From positions 38,048 through 102,047 of the forward strand of contig CAZULM010000016.1 of NCBI GenBank assembly GCA_964621185.1: a stretch of DNA of 64,000 nucleotides. Direction: 5' to 3'. Below are positions 9,652 to 18,281 of this stretch, piece after piece (position 1 is the stretch's first letter; each line of letters begins with the position of its first letter). The stretch is from M3007 sp964621185 (lineage in GTDB: Bacteria; Bacteroidota; Bacteroidia; Chitinophagales; Saprospiraceae). The notes under the pieces are model-generated. The model was not told the origin of the DNA, did no database searches, and worked only from the letters and a program-made list of their open reading frames with translations. Position numbers and translations under genes: made by a program.

Positions 9652-11129
9652 CGGCCGGTGGCTAAGGCTATGGCTTTCTGGTGCAGCCAGTTCCATTCAG
9701 CCATTTGTTTTTTCTCTTTTATCCGTTGCACCAATACGGCGGAGCGGTGTTTGTCGCCCGGGATAGAGGCGGCGAGCTGGGTAAGCATGTTCGAGAATTC
9801 AAGGTGCATCAGGTGCTGTTCTTTGGAGAGGATTTTGGGGGAAGTACGGCTTAAAAACATTCTGAATGCGTCAAGTTTGTAGGAAAACAGGTCTGAATTC
9901 AGCTCATACAGTGCTTTAAGTTCCAGGCGTTTGCTGTGAATCAAATGATCTGTCATAGGGATATTTGCTGGCATATAGTCCAAACATTCAGAAAATTTCC
10001 TTGCTCCAAAAAGATAAATTGCCATATAAAAGCGATAGAATTCATGGTCTTCTGTTTCGCCAATAATTTCGTGTTTGTATTTCTCAATAAAGCTCAATGC
10101 CCAATCCAATTCACCAACCCTAACAGCAACCAAGGTGACGGCCAAAAATACGCTTGGGGGAAGTTTCCCTTCAAAGTGTAGATATCCGCGTGGTAAGTTG
10201 TCTTGGTACAATTCAAAAATGGTTTGTCGAATCTCTTCGTTGTCAGGTTGTTTGTAAGAGATCAAAGAACAAAGATTTCTTAGATAAGCATGGTACTCTC
10301 GAAGGCTTTCTTTGGTGAGTTTTTCTTCATGAAGCTGCAGAAGAGAAAAAAGAGAACGGACATCAGAAGGCTCTGGAACGTCTTTCTGTAGCAGGGAAAA
10401 TATTTCAAAAGTGATTCGAATAGACGGCGATTCTTCTAAGTATCTATTTGGCACGCGATTTTCGTCCATCAGGGATTGGATTTCATCTGGAATTTGGAGG
10501 CTGGCCATTTTTTGTTGCAAAAGCAGGTGGTTTAACAGTTCAAACCTTCTGAGGTGGTAATGGCGATCTAATGCCTGTAGGACATTTGGCACATTAAGGG
10601 TTCCTTTTACCTGATTATGCAAACATTCATGTTGGTGAATCGCATACTCCAATAAAAATTGTTGGTTCAAAAACTGTGCATTGTCCCAGGGATATTCTTC
10701 CTGAAACTTCTTTAGTTTTTGCAAAAATTGCTGGTGGCGCGTGTCAAGGCCTCGCAGGCGAATCATTTCTGAAAAGTCCAGTATTTGCTGAAATTCATTG
10801 TCAGCAACAAAATAGTTTTGGGCCACAAGGAAGTTGCGGACAGCTTTGTAGGCTTCCACCATGACCTTTTCAAGTTTTCCATCGACAAAATCCTGGCCAG
10901 GAAAAAGGAGCGCGAACACATCTTTTTTTACAAGTTTACGCTCCGGATTGTCCCAAGGATGCAGCAAGCACAGCTCAATAAGGGGGCTCACTTTTGTCCG
11001 AAGGTTGCCACCATTGAACAATGGAATGTTTAGAAAAGGCAGTAGCTGTGCTTTTTCCTCAGGCGTCAAAATGTTGAGCAATTCGACAAGCCGGCTTTGG
11101 GCAGTGATCTCGCTTTGGAAGTCGGGCAT
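9648..11129 (-). CDS. Conserved helical protein of unknown function (paralogue of 29376-30749)
   Basis: 493 residues, no signal peptide or membrane helix. It is rich in Leu, Glu, Lys and Phe and looks all-helical, as in TPR-like solenoids. It shares its plan with the protein at 29376: an N-terminal segment with SPLI/RSPFFN-like pattern, a VRVGELDWALSFIEKYK block (VALRAGELDW-type in the other), a later LELKALYELNSDLFSYKLD block, and a C-terminus of Glu/Lys/Trp residues. This places both in one divergent family that I cannot name. Convergent with pgeF, with a 4-bp overlap at the stops. Confidence 0.85.
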   Translation of the reverse strand: MPDFQSEITAQSRLVELLNILTPEEKAQLLPFLNIPLFNGGNLRTKVSPLIELCLLHPWDNPERKLVKKDVFALLFPGQDFVDGKLEKVMVEAYKAVRNFLVAQNYFVADNEFQQILDFSEMIRLRGLDTRHQQFLQKLKKFQEEYPWDNAQFLNQQFLLEYAIHQHECLHNQVKGTLNVPNVLQALDRHYHLRRFELLNHLLLQQKMASLQIPDEIQSLMDENRVPNRYLEESPSIRITFEIFSLLQKDVPEPSDVRSLFSLLQLHEEKLTKESLREYHAYLRNLCSLISYKQPDNEEIRQTIFELYQDNLPRGYLHFEGKLPPSVFLAVTLVAVRVGELDWALSFIEKYKHEIIGETEDHEFYRFYMAIYLFGARKFSECLDYMPANIPMTDHLIHSKRLELKALYELNSDLFSYKLDAFRMFLSRTSPKILSKEQHLMHLEFSNMLTQLAASIPGDKHRSAVLVQRIKEKKQMAEWNWLHQKAIALATGR

Positions 11130-11211
11130 AAAAGTGTTAGTAAATTTCCAGGCCGAAGAAATGACCTTTGACTTAGAAATTAACTAATTATCGTAACAAA
11201 AATCATTCATC

Positions 11212-12366
11212 ATGGAAAAAATGCTCCATATTTTGCTGTTATACACAGCGTTAGCCGTCAGCAACACAACCCTATTTGCAGCCAACAACCTTCCAATTGA
11301 CATCACTACAGACACCTGCTATGCTCCTGCGCCTGATAGTTTCCGGATCACGAGCGTGAGCAGCAATTTCATTGCCTTGGCCTGGGAGCCTGCCTGGGTA
11401 GGGGCCGAACAAACGCTGAGCGTACTAGAAAGAAATCCCACCGGTGCCTGGGAGGTTTTTTTGCCGCCATTTACCGTTCCTGGGGAAGCATATACGGTGG
11501 GCAATCTTACACCGGGGGTGGAATATAGGTTTATTATTGCGACGAATTGCGGGCTGGGAGAGCCGAGCTACCTAAAAAAGAAAATTGATGGCATAACTTT
11601 GATCCTTGAGTTGACAATTGGAGGGCGAAATCCTGTAAATCCTGTGTCGGTAGATTGTCACAATATTCATTATTTGGAACATGAGTGGGTAGGGTTTAAG
11701 GTCGAGACGATTACGAAAGAAGGGATACATCTTTCAAGCTTGTTTGAGCTTCAACCATACGGAGATATTAATGCACCAGGGTTTTTAACTCATGTAAGGA
11801 TAAAAAGGGTGGATTATCCTAATCCTATTGTTGCTACCAATGAATATGGGAAATGGCCAACAGTTAGTCAACCTGTTTTGCTTGGCCCAAATCCATTTCG
11901 AATGGGGCATAAGAAGCCTGACGGGATTAATTCCTTAACTGTCGGCTTTATTCAGTTGACAAATTATTCGAACAGCATAGATCTTTGCCCCGATATTAAC
12001 AACACTGAAGGTCCTTGGCGTCAATCTTATGAGTATACAGCCATGACTGCTGAGCTTGCAAATGGAATTCAGACTGGAAATATTGAAGAACGTGGCGAGA
12101 CTCAATTAAATCAATCTGATGTCGCTAGGGTTCAGTGTCCATTTAACGAATATCTCAATGTAACACTTTCATTTGCTGAGGAAAGCAATGAAATATCAAG
12201 GGTATTCTTGATTAGTGCCACCGGAAAGGTAATTTTGGAAAAAGATGCACCAAAATCCAATAGAACACTTACTTTTCAAACCGCAGACCTTGAACCAGGC
12301 ATTTATATTATTAGAATCGAATCGTCAGAAAAAGTGAGCACTTTAAAGACAATTAAAGTTAAGTGA
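11212..12366 (+). CDS. Secreted fibronectin type III protein with T9SS sorting domain
   Basis: 384 residues. A signal peptide (MEKMLHILLLYTALAVSNTT) is followed by a fibronectin type III-like domain (about 40-120; FRITSVSSNFIALAWEPAW through GVEYRFIIATNCG), then a middle part of unknown fold, then a T9SS C-terminal domain (about 305-384) ending in LEPGIYIIRIES and KTIKVK. It is expected to cross the outer membrane through the type IX system. The coding bases are more AT-rich than the neighbours between 11580 and 12360, which may mean a different history for the middle part. Confidence 0.88.
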   Translation: MEKMLHILLLYTALAVSNTTLFAANNLPIDITTDTCYAPAPDSFRITSVSSNFIALAWEPAWVGAEQTLSVLERNPTGAWEVFLPPFTVPGEAYTVGNLTPGVEYRFIIATNCGLGEPSYLKKKIDGITLILELTIGGRNPVNPVSVDCHNIHYLEHEWVGFKVETITKEGIHLSSLFELQPYGDINAPGFLTHVRIKRVDYPNPIVATNEYGKWPTVSQPVLLGPNPFRMGHKKPDGINSLTVGFIQLTNYSNSIDLCPDINNTEGPWRQSYEYTAMTAELANGIQTGNIEERGETQLNQSDVARVQCPFNEYLNVTLSFAEESNEISRVFLISATGKVILEKDAPKSNRTLTFQTADLEPGIYIIRIESSEKVSTLKTIKVK

Positions 12367-12458
12367 CTTCAAAAGTTTTGGATTCATCAGGGCTCCCAAT
12401 TGTCAATCAAGTAATGAGAATTGAATTATAGTTGGTCATGGTTTTACTCATCAGAAAT

Positions 12459-14003
12459 ATGAAACTTCGTTTTTTCTCCATTATTTTTCCCCTCATTACG
12501 AATTCTCTGGTTTCGCAACCCACCATCCAATGGCAAAAGTCCATAGGCGGCACAAATTTCGACGAAGCCTATGCCATCCAGGAAACAAGCGACGGCGGGT
12601 ACATCGCAGCTGGCCTCACAGTATCCAACAACGGAGATATCACTGGTTTCCATGGAGGTATTGACTTTTTGGTCGTCAAATACAGCAATTTTGGTGCTGT
12701 ACAATGGCTAAAAACTTATGGTGGAACAGGTGAGGAACGGGCGTATGCCATAGAAAATGCCCATGATGGTGGCTTTATCGTTGCTGGTTTTACCAATTCA
12801 AACAATGGCGATGTATCTGGCAACCATGGGGGTAAGGATGCCTGGGTTGTGAAGCTGAGCAATACAGGCGCGATACAATGGCAGAAATGCTTCGGTGGCA
12901 GTGGCTGGGACGAAGCTTGGGCCATAAAGGCAACCAGTGATGGTGGCTATATAATGGCTGGAAGGACAAGTTCCACAGATGGGGATGTGAGCGGCAATCA
13001 TGGATTCCTTGATTACTGGGTGGTTAAAATGAATTATGCTGGAGTTATTGACTGGCAAAAATGTTTTGGCGGCACCAATGAAGACAGTGCATATGCCATA
13101 CGCCAGACCAGCGATGGTGGGTTTATTGTAGCTGGTGAGAGCTTGTCGAACAACGGAGACGTGTCAGGAAACCACGGCGATATGGATTATTGGGTGCTGA
13201 AAATTGACCATACAGGGAAAATCGATTGGCAAAAATGTTATGGGGGAAGTAGCCTTGACCGCGCCAATGACATTGTCCAAGCAGATGACGGAGGATTCGT
13301 AGTGGTAGGCCAGGCCTCCTCAAACAATGGTGACATAACTCATCCTCGAGGCGGGTACGATATTTGGGTGGTCAAAATAAGTAATATAGGGACTATTGAA
13401 TGGCAGAAGTCGATAGGCGGGAGCGACCAAGATTGGGGTGATGCCATTGAAAAGACCATTGAGGGAGGGTATATTCTTTGTGGTACAAATTGGTCAAACG
13501 ATGGAGATGTGACGAACACTTCTAGCATAATTGATGTATGGCTCATAAAAATATCCTCTTCAGGGGCCATTCAATGGGAAAGAACCCTAGGAGGGGCGCA
13601 AGGGGACGACGGTTATGGAGTTCAACCTACCAGCGATGGAGGTTATATTGTTGTTGGATCTGCTTGGTCAAATAATGGAGATCTTACTTCCAACCAAGGG
13701 CGAACCGACTTCTGGGTCGTAAAACTCTCCCCCGCATCCGTCGGCGTAGCACCGGAGCCCCATTCCCTGCCCCTGGAAATCTCCCCGAACCCTGCCACAG
13801 AATCCATTACCTTGCGCTGCGGCGGCGATGGCGCAACCATCCAGGTGAGCATCATAGACGCACAAGGGCGCAGGCGCCAGCGTGTAAGAATCAGCGACGG
13901 CGGACAAATTGACGTTTCCAGTCTTCCCGAAGGCTTGTACTTTGTGTCGGCCTGGTCGGCTGCTGGGAGCTTGTATTCCGGGAAGTTCTTGAAGGGGTTC
14001 TAG
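12459..14003 (+). CDS. T9SS-exported repeat (beta-propeller-like) protein, first tandem copy
   Basis: 514 residues. Signal peptide MKLRFFSIIFPLITNSLVSQ, then seven or eight repeats of about 50-60 residues, each with WQK(S/C)(I/F)GG, DGGYI-A/VG, SNNGDV and DxWVVKLS elements. The regular spacing suggests a beta-propeller. A T9SS domain closes the protein (ISPNPATESITLR, then GLYFVSAWS and GKFLKGF). I chose the ATG at 12459 because it starts the signal peptide; an upstream in-frame TTG is ignored. The next gene is a shorter duplicate, and the likeness extends past the stop codon. Confidence 0.9.
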   Translation: MKLRFFSIIFPLITNSLVSQPTIQWQKSIGGTNFDEAYAIQETSDGGYIAAGLTVSNNGDITGFHGGIDFLVVKYSNFGAVQWLKTYGGTGEERAYAIENAHDGGFIVAGFTNSNNGDVSGNHGGKDAWVVKLSNTGAIQWQKCFGGSGWDEAWAIKATSDGGYIMAGRTSSTDGDVSGNHGFLDYWVVKMNYAGVIDWQKCFGGTNEDSAYAIRQTSDGGFIVAGESLSNNGDVSGNHGDMDYWVLKIDHTGKIDWQKCYGGSSLDRANDIVQADDGGFVVVGQASSNNGDITHPRGGYDIWVVKISNIGTIEWQKSIGGSDQDWGDAIEKTIEGGYILCGTNWSNDGDVTNTSSIIDVWLIKISSSGAIQWERTLGGAQGDDGYGVQPTSDGGYIVVGSAWSNNGDLTSNQGRTDFWVVKLSPASVGVAPEPHSLPLEISPNPATESITLRCGGDGATIQVSIIDAQGRRRQRVRISDGGQIDVSSLPEGLYFVSAWSAAGSLYSGKFLKGF

Positions 14004-14033
14004 GGCGTGCTCCCAATACCCAAATGGAATGTG

Positions 14034-14115
14034 GATTGAACGGATTTGACGGATTGAAACTGATTTTTTTGTACACGCTATAAAATCAGTTTCAATCCGT
14101 CAAATCCGTTCAATC
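14034..14115. repeat. Perfect 34-bp inverted repeat with 14-nt loop
   Basis: Arm 14034-14067 and arm 14082-14115 are exact reverse complements. Each arm is itself a degenerate repeat of about 9-10 nt (GGATTGAAC, GGATTTGAC, GGATTGAAAC). It lies 30 bp after one T9SS gene and ends 15 nt before the ATG of its duplicate. It could act as a terminator-like hairpin but has no clear U-run. Half of the same element recurs at 15379-15411. Confidence 0.95.
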
Positions 14116-14130
14116 TGCGTTCCATCAATC

Positions 14131-15351
14131 ATGTCACAAATAATGCGCTTTGCCATGAAATCCCTGTTCGCACTCCTGCTATCCACACTTTTTGCCCACT
14201 CGCTCCCCGCCCAACCTGCCCTCCAATGGCAAAAATCCATCGGCGGCACTAATTTCGACGAGGTAACTTCAATCCAGCAAACAGATGACGGCGGCTATAT
14301 CGCTGCCGGGTTTACCTCCTCAAACAATGGCGACATTATTGGCAATCATGGTGGTATAGATTTCCTAGTCGTAAAATACAACCACTCAGGCACCATTGAA
14401 TGGCAAAAAACTTATGGGGGCAGTGGTGTAGATTGGGGATACGCCATAGAAAACACACCAGACGGCGGGTTTATTATGGCAGGATATACCGACTCCAACA
14501 ACGGCGACGTAACAGGCAATCATGGTGATTATGATTATTGGGTGGTAAAACTGAGCCCGTCGGGGAGCCTTGAATGGCAGAAATGCTTTGGCGGGAGCGC
14601 GCTTGACAGAGCCAATGACGTTGTACAAGCTGAGGATGGGGGCTATATCGTTATGGGCCAAGCTTCATCGAGCAATGGCGATATCACAAACCCACGTGGC
14701 GGTTACGACATTTGGGTGGTAAAAATGAGCCATAACGGTACGCTTGAATGGCAAAAGTCCTTTGGCGGGAGTGATCAGGATTGGGGGCAAGCAATTCAAA
14801 GGACAATCGACGGCGGTTATGTTATTTGTGGCTCAAATTGGTCAAACGATGGGGACATCGAGGACCCGGCGAGTATATACGATATTTGGGTATTGAAGTT
14901 GTCGAGAGAAGGAACCCTTGAGTGGCAAAAGCTGTTGGGAGGGTCTATCGGTGAAACTGGAAGAGCCATCCAACAAACCAGCGATGGCGGATATATCGTG
15001 GGTGGCATGGCCTGGTCAAGCGATGGCGCCCTTACAGAAAACAAGGGCAAAAGCGACTTCTGGGTCGTAAAACTCTCCGCCGCATCCGTCGGCGTAGCAC
15101 CGGAGCCCCATCCCCTGCCCATGGAAATTTCCCCGAACCCAGCCACAGAATCCATTACCTTGCGCTTCGGCGGCGATGGCGCAACCAACCAGGTGAGCAT
15201 CATGGACGCACAAGGGCGCAGGCGCCTCCGCGCAAGGGCCAGCGATGGCGGACAAATTGACGTTTCCAGGCTTCCCGCCGGCTTGTACTTTGTGTCGGCC
15301 TGGTCGGCAACCGGGAGCTTGTATTCCGGGAAGTTCTTGAAGGGGTTCTAA
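14131..15351 (+). CDS. T9SS-exported repeat (beta-propeller-like) protein, second tandem copy
   Basis: 406 residues with the same plan as the previous gene but about two repeats shorter. Signal peptide near MKSLFALLLSTLFAHSLPAQ, so the start may be 14131, 14143 or 14155; 14155 best fits the peptide. Five to six WQK-GG/DGGYI/SNNGD/WVVKLS repeats follow, then a T9SS domain ending in GKFLKGF. Its last 90 residues are nearly the same as those of the first copy (VGVAPEPHPLPMEISPNPAT), more alike than the repeat parts, which points to a recent duplication or gene conversion. Confidence 0.9.
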   Translation: MSQIMRFAMKSLFALLLSTLFAHSLPAQPALQWQKSIGGTNFDEVTSIQQTDDGGYIAAGFTSSNNGDIIGNHGGIDFLVVKYNHSGTIEWQKTYGGSGVDWGYAIENTPDGGFIMAGYTDSNNGDVTGNHGDYDYWVVKLSPSGSLEWQKCFGGSALDRANDVVQAEDGGYIVMGQASSSNGDITNPRGGYDIWVVKMSHNGTLEWQKSFGGSDQDWGQAIQRTIDGGYVICGSNWSNDGDIEDPASIYDIWVLKLSREGTLEWQKLLGGSIGETGRAIQQTSDGGYIVGGMAWSSDGALTENKGKSDFWVVKLSAASVGVAPEPHPLPMEISPNPATESITLRFGGDGATNQVSIMDAQGRRRLRARASDGGQIDVSRLPAGLYFVSAWSATGSLYSGKFLKGF

Positions 15352-15703
15352 AACCCTCCCAATACCCAAATGGAACGCGGATTGAACGGATTTGACGGAT
15401 TGTAACTGATTCCGAAACGCAGCTTCAAACCGTGATAGAAAAACAGAAAGTGAGCCCTCCGCCGGGAAAGCAAGGCGGCTTGAAAATCTATCCCGATCCC
15501 AGCGTCTGCGTCGGTATCATTACAACCACCAATTTTTAAAAATTGTATACTGCGGGCATCAACTGTGCCTGAATGACCAAAAACATTTTCACCTTGTGGG
15601 CGCAAAACCTTCGCGCCATAACCTTCGTCGCCACGAATTGTGCATACGAGGTTTGAAATCAATTCAAAATCAGCTATACCTCACGCCGCTTGGTTTTGTG
15701 CAT
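15352..15703. other. Intergenic stretch with a half-copy of the inverted-repeat element
   Basis: The first 60 bases copy the 3' flank of the preceding duplicate gene (CCCAATACCCAAATGGAA), followed by one arm of the repeat at 15379-15411 (GGATTGAACGGATTTGACGG). The rest shows no gene I can support. A minus-strand frame of 104 codons crosses it but has no recognisable motif and overlaps the copied flank. Confidence 0.6.
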
Positions 15704-15778
15704 TCCGATCTTTGTAATCAATTGAAGATCAGTTGAATCAATCATACTCAATCACAAAAATCAGGCGAATCACAGTCC
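15704..15778 (+). repeat. AATCA-type short-period array abutting the YigZ start codon
   Basis: The word AATCA or ATCA recurs about every 7-11 nt (for example AATCACAAAA, ATCAGGCG, AATCACAGTCC), and the array runs straight into the ATG at 15779. The style matches the 3' ends of the dispersed elements at 30779 and 60868. Confidence 0.75.
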
Positions 15779-16432
15779 ATGACCGACGCCTACCGCACCC
15801 TCTCCGCCCCCAGCACCGGCGAATTCAAAGACCGGGGCAGCAAGTTCATCGCCTACGCCAGCCCGGCACGCAGCGAGGAAGAAGCTTTGGCTTTCCTGGA
15901 AGGCGTGCGGAAGGAACATTTCAAGGCCCGGCACCATTGCTTCGCCTGGCGCCTGGGCCTCGACGGACTGCGTTTCCGCGCCAATGACGATGGCGAGCCC
16001 AGCGGCACCGCCGGACGGCCTATTCTGGGGCAGATCGATGCGCTGGAACTGACAGATGTAGTGGTTGTCGTGGTGCGCTATTTCGGCGGGGTGCTGCTTG
16101 GCGCCTCCGGATTGATAAACGCCTACCGCGAAAGCGCCGCAGAAGCACTGAAACAGGCAGAAATCGCGGAAGTGATCGTCAAAGATGTGTTCAGGTTCGA
16201 TTTCGACTACGCCATCATGCCCGAACTGGTGCACACCCTGAAATCCATGAACATCGAAATCCAAAAAGAAACATTCGACAACCGCGGCATGATCGAAGTG
16301 GGCATCCGCAAAAGCGAGGCTGCCGACACCCTTTTGGCCATCAAAGCCAGTGTCTGGAAAGTCAGCACCGAAGAAGCCGCCACCCTCGATTGGCCGCCTG
16401 GCATGGAATTGACAGCCCAGCAGATTGACTAA
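15779..16432 (+). CDS. yigZ: YigZ / IMPACT family protein
   Basis: 217 residues. The N-terminal UPF0029/Impact domain (1-120) has SKFIAYASPA, RHHCFAWRLG, DDGEPSGTAGRPIL and VVVVRYFGGVLLGASGLI, all hallmarks of the family; the C-terminal DUF1949-like ferredoxin fold covers about 140-205. The family is linked to translation or proline peptide handling, but the bacterial role is not settled. It is a stand-alone gene preceded directly by a repeat array. Confidence 0.95.
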   Translation: MTDAYRTLSAPSTGEFKDRGSKFIAYASPARSEEEALAFLEGVRKEHFKARHHCFAWRLGLDGLRFRANDDGEPSGTAGRPILGQIDALELTDVVVVVVRYFGGVLLGASGLINAYRESAAEALKQAEIAEVIVKDVFRFDFDYAIMPELVHTLKSMNIEIQKETFDNRGMIEVGIRKSEAADTLLAIKASVWKVSTEEAATLDWPPGMELTAQQID

Positions 16433-16518
16433 TACGGACATTTATCCCGTTTTCCACTAAATATTCGCCCCAAATTCAAACTTTTGGCGTTTTAAGTTGT
16501 CCAATGCTCCACTATCTC

Positions 16519-16557
16519 CCAATTATCAAATTACCATATTATCAAATTGTCACATTA
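16519..16557 (+). repeat. 8-nt-period repeat array just upstream of the 16562 ATG
   Basis: Units read CCAATTAT, CAAATTAC, CATATTAT, CAAATTGT, CACATTA, then AAAA and the ATG at 16562. First and last units equal those of the array at 8734-8780 on the other strand, in front of an unrelated gene. Confidence 0.9.
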
Positions 16558-16561
16558 AAAA

Positions 16562-17419
16562 ATGCGCCTGACAGTCTCAACCCTCATCCTATCCCTGATC
16601 CTGCTCCTCGCTATGGGCAACAAAAACGGCCGTGCCTCCTCCGCCAACCGGGGCAACACCGGGGCGCCGGGCGACGAGCTTTCGCTCGGCCTGCCCAAAA
16701 CCTGCGCGAACTGCCACAACCAGGGGCCCATCACGGCAAGCTTGGCCATTTCGGTGCTGGATGCCAACAACCAGCCTGTAACCCAATACCAGCCTGGCCA
16801 GCAGTACACCGCGCAGGTGAAAATAACCGCCACAGGCAGCGGGCTGGTGGGCTATGGCTTCCAGATGATCGCGCTGAGGGATGCCGGCAACACAGATTTG
16901 GACGGCTTTTCCGATCAAAACCCCAACAACTACAAAATTGCGAGCATCAGCAATGGCCGCACCTATGCCGAACACGACAATATCTCCGTTTCAAATACCT
17001 TTAATGTAAAATGGACAGCCCCGGTTGCCGGCACGGGCAGCGTTACTTTTTACGCGGCGGGCAACGGGGTAAACGCGAACGGCGGCACCGGTGGCGACGG
17101 GTCGGGGCTCAATTCCCTGCAATTGACCGAAGCCGGCACTGCTTCGGAAGCCGAGCCTTTCGCCGCCATGGCCCCAATGGCCGTTTTCCCGAGTCCAATG
17201 CCTGAAAACGCCTACCTGAAAATTGGGCAGGCAGCTTCTGGGGATTACAGGTTGAGGGCTTATGACAACAACGCAAAAATGGTTTGGGAAAACCAGCTTT
17301 GGTTGCCGGAAACGGGTGCTACCGTCGAATTGCCGGCAGCTGCATGGTCGCCTGGCGTTTATTATTTACAGCTGGAAGGCGGCGGCGGCGCTTCAATTGT
17401 TAAAGCTGTAAAACTTTAA
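16562..17419 (+). CDS. Choice-of-anchor V (Reelin-like) domain protein with T9SS sorting domain
   Basis: 285 residues. A signal peptide (MRLTVSTLILSLILLLAMG) is followed by the typical start of choice-of-anchor V proteins, NTGAPGD then TCANCH, and a Reelin-like beta-sandwich to about residue 185. A T9SS domain (about 205-285) follows, with FPSPMPENAYLKI, SPGVYYLQLEG and VKAVKL. The single CxxCH motif looks like a haem site but is part of the family signature and is not proof of a cytochrome. Probably a secreted surface protein. A clear promoter for the next gene lies just after its stop. Confidence 0.88.
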   Translation: MRLTVSTLILSLILLLAMGNKNGRASSANRGNTGAPGDELSLGLPKTCANCHNQGPITASLAISVLDANNQPVTQYQPGQQYTAQVKITATGSGLVGYGFQMIALRDAGNTDLDGFSDQNPNNYKIASISNGRTYAEHDNISVSNTFNVKWTAPVAGTGSVTFYAAGNGVNANGGTGGDGSGLNSLQLTEAGTASEAEPFAAMAPMAVFPSPMPENAYLKIGQAASGDYRLRAYDNNAKMVWENQLWLPETGATVELPAAAWSPGVYYLQLEGGGGASIVKAVKL

Positions 17420-17430
17420 CTATCACTGTT

Positions 17431-17461
17431 TTGAGCAAGGCGTTTGGGTTATTTAACTTTG
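17431..17461 (+). promoter_or_regulatory. Bacteroidota promoter for the DUF4783 gene
   Basis: TTG at 17431-17433, a 20-nt spacer, then TAACTTTG at 17454-17461. Both boxes match the TTG / TAnnTTTG consensus in full. The leader to the ATG at 17565 would be about 98 nt. Confidence 0.75.
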
Positions 17462-17564
17462 CGTTTACACTACAACGGCTTTTTTTGAGTTACTTAGTTG
17501 GTATTGTACCGTATTAAAAGCAAACTGCTCCGGTTTCCGGGGCGCAAACAAAACCTGCTCACTG

Positions 17565-17954
17565 ATGAAAAATCTGATTTTTGTTCTCCTGCTCTTGCCC
17601 GCGCTCGCATTTGCCAAACAGGGCAACCCCGGCCTTGAAGCCATTTCAGCAGCCCTGAATGCTGGAGACATTGAAACATTGTCCAAGTATTTCGCCGACA
17701 ATGTTGAAATCTCCATCCAGGATAAGGAACAGATATATTCCAAGGCGAAAGCCACCGAAGTGCTCCGTTCTTTCTTCGACACCAACAAGACAAAGTCTTT
17801 CAGCCTGGTGCACAAAGGTACCAGCCGCGAAAACAGCGACCAGTACTGCATCGGCAACCTTTCGGCCAGCACGGGCACCTTCCGAATGTACCTGTACCTC
17901 AAAGTTGAGGGCAGCAACCTAAGCATCCAGGAAATCCGCCTCGACAAACAATAA
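17565..17954 (+). CDS. DUF4783 periplasmic protein
   Basis: 129 residues. Signal peptide MKNLIFVLLLLPALAFAK, then a compact SnoaL/NTF2-like domain with ISAALNAGDIETLSKYFADN, SKAKATEVLRSFF and a closing LSIQEIRLDK. This is the DUF4783 family, common in Bacteroidota and of unknown function; it may bind a small ligand in the NTF2-like cavity (inference). It is a single-gene unit: its own promoter upstream and a strong terminator 25 bp after the stop. Confidence 0.9.
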   Translation: MKNLIFVLLLLPALAFAKQGNPGLEAISAALNAGDIETLSKYFADNVEISIQDKEQIYSKAKATEVLRSFFDTNKTKSFSLVHKGTSRENSDQYCIGNLSASTGTFRMYLYLKVEGSNLSIQEIRLDKQ

Positions 17955-17978
17955 GGATTTGACCCCCTCAGACTCCTC

Positions 17979-18014
17979 AACGGCTTCGGGACTGTCCCCG
18001 GAGCCGTTTTTTTT
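17979..18014 (+). terminator. Rho-independent terminator after the DUF4783 gene
   Basis: Stem ACGGCT-CGGG with CCCG-AGCCGT around a loop of ACTGTC (each arm has one unpaired base), followed by eight Ts. Confidence 0.85.
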
Positions 18015-18021
18015 CGCGGCC

Positions 18022-18053
18022 TTGCACGATTTCCCCAAAACGCATTACTTTTG
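18022..18053 (+). promoter_or_regulatory. Bacteroidota promoter for THX
   Basis: TTG at 18022-18024, 21-nt spacer, TACTTTTG at 18046-18053. Expected start about 18060, giving a leader of about 40 nt to the THX start codon. Confidence 0.75.
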
Positions 18054-18098
18054 CCCCCCGTTATTTCAAATTCACCATCAAAAATTACAATACCAATT

Positions 18099-18233
18099 AT
18101 GGGCAAAGGAGATTTCAAATCTAAGCGTGGCAAGATCAACCGTGGCTCACACGGCAAAAGCCGTCCAAAACTGAAAAAGCTGAAAACTGTCATGAAGAAC
18201 CTGGCAGAGAAGGAAACTACCAAAAAAGCATAA
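18099..18233 (+). CDS. 30S ribosomal protein THX
   Basis: 44 residues, very basic. The start MGKGDFKSKRGKINRGSHG is the hallmark of the Bacteroidota form of THX, a small peptide that sits in the head of the 30S subunit. The C-terminal extension (KLKKLKTVMKNLAEKE) makes it longer than the shortest family members. The start at 18099 is set by the family; longer in-frame starts are not needed. It has its own promoter. Confidence 0.93.
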   Translation: MGKGDFKSKRGKINRGSHGKSRPKLKKLKTVMKNLAEKETTKKA

Positions 18234-18281
18234 CCGGAGCTTCCCCGCTTCCATGATATCACAGCGCGTTATCTTTTGCCA

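Noticed and set aside
15348..15662. Minus-strand frame of 104 codons after the duplicate T9SS gene
   Set aside because: Overlaps copied 3' flank and a repeat arm, has no motif, no promoter and unusual composition; more likely chance.
16660..16740. TCANCH-like CxxCH motif as a cytochrome c haem site
   Set aside because: A single motif within the choice-of-anchor V signature (NTGAPGD then TCANCH); no axial ligand region or second haem motif can be seen.
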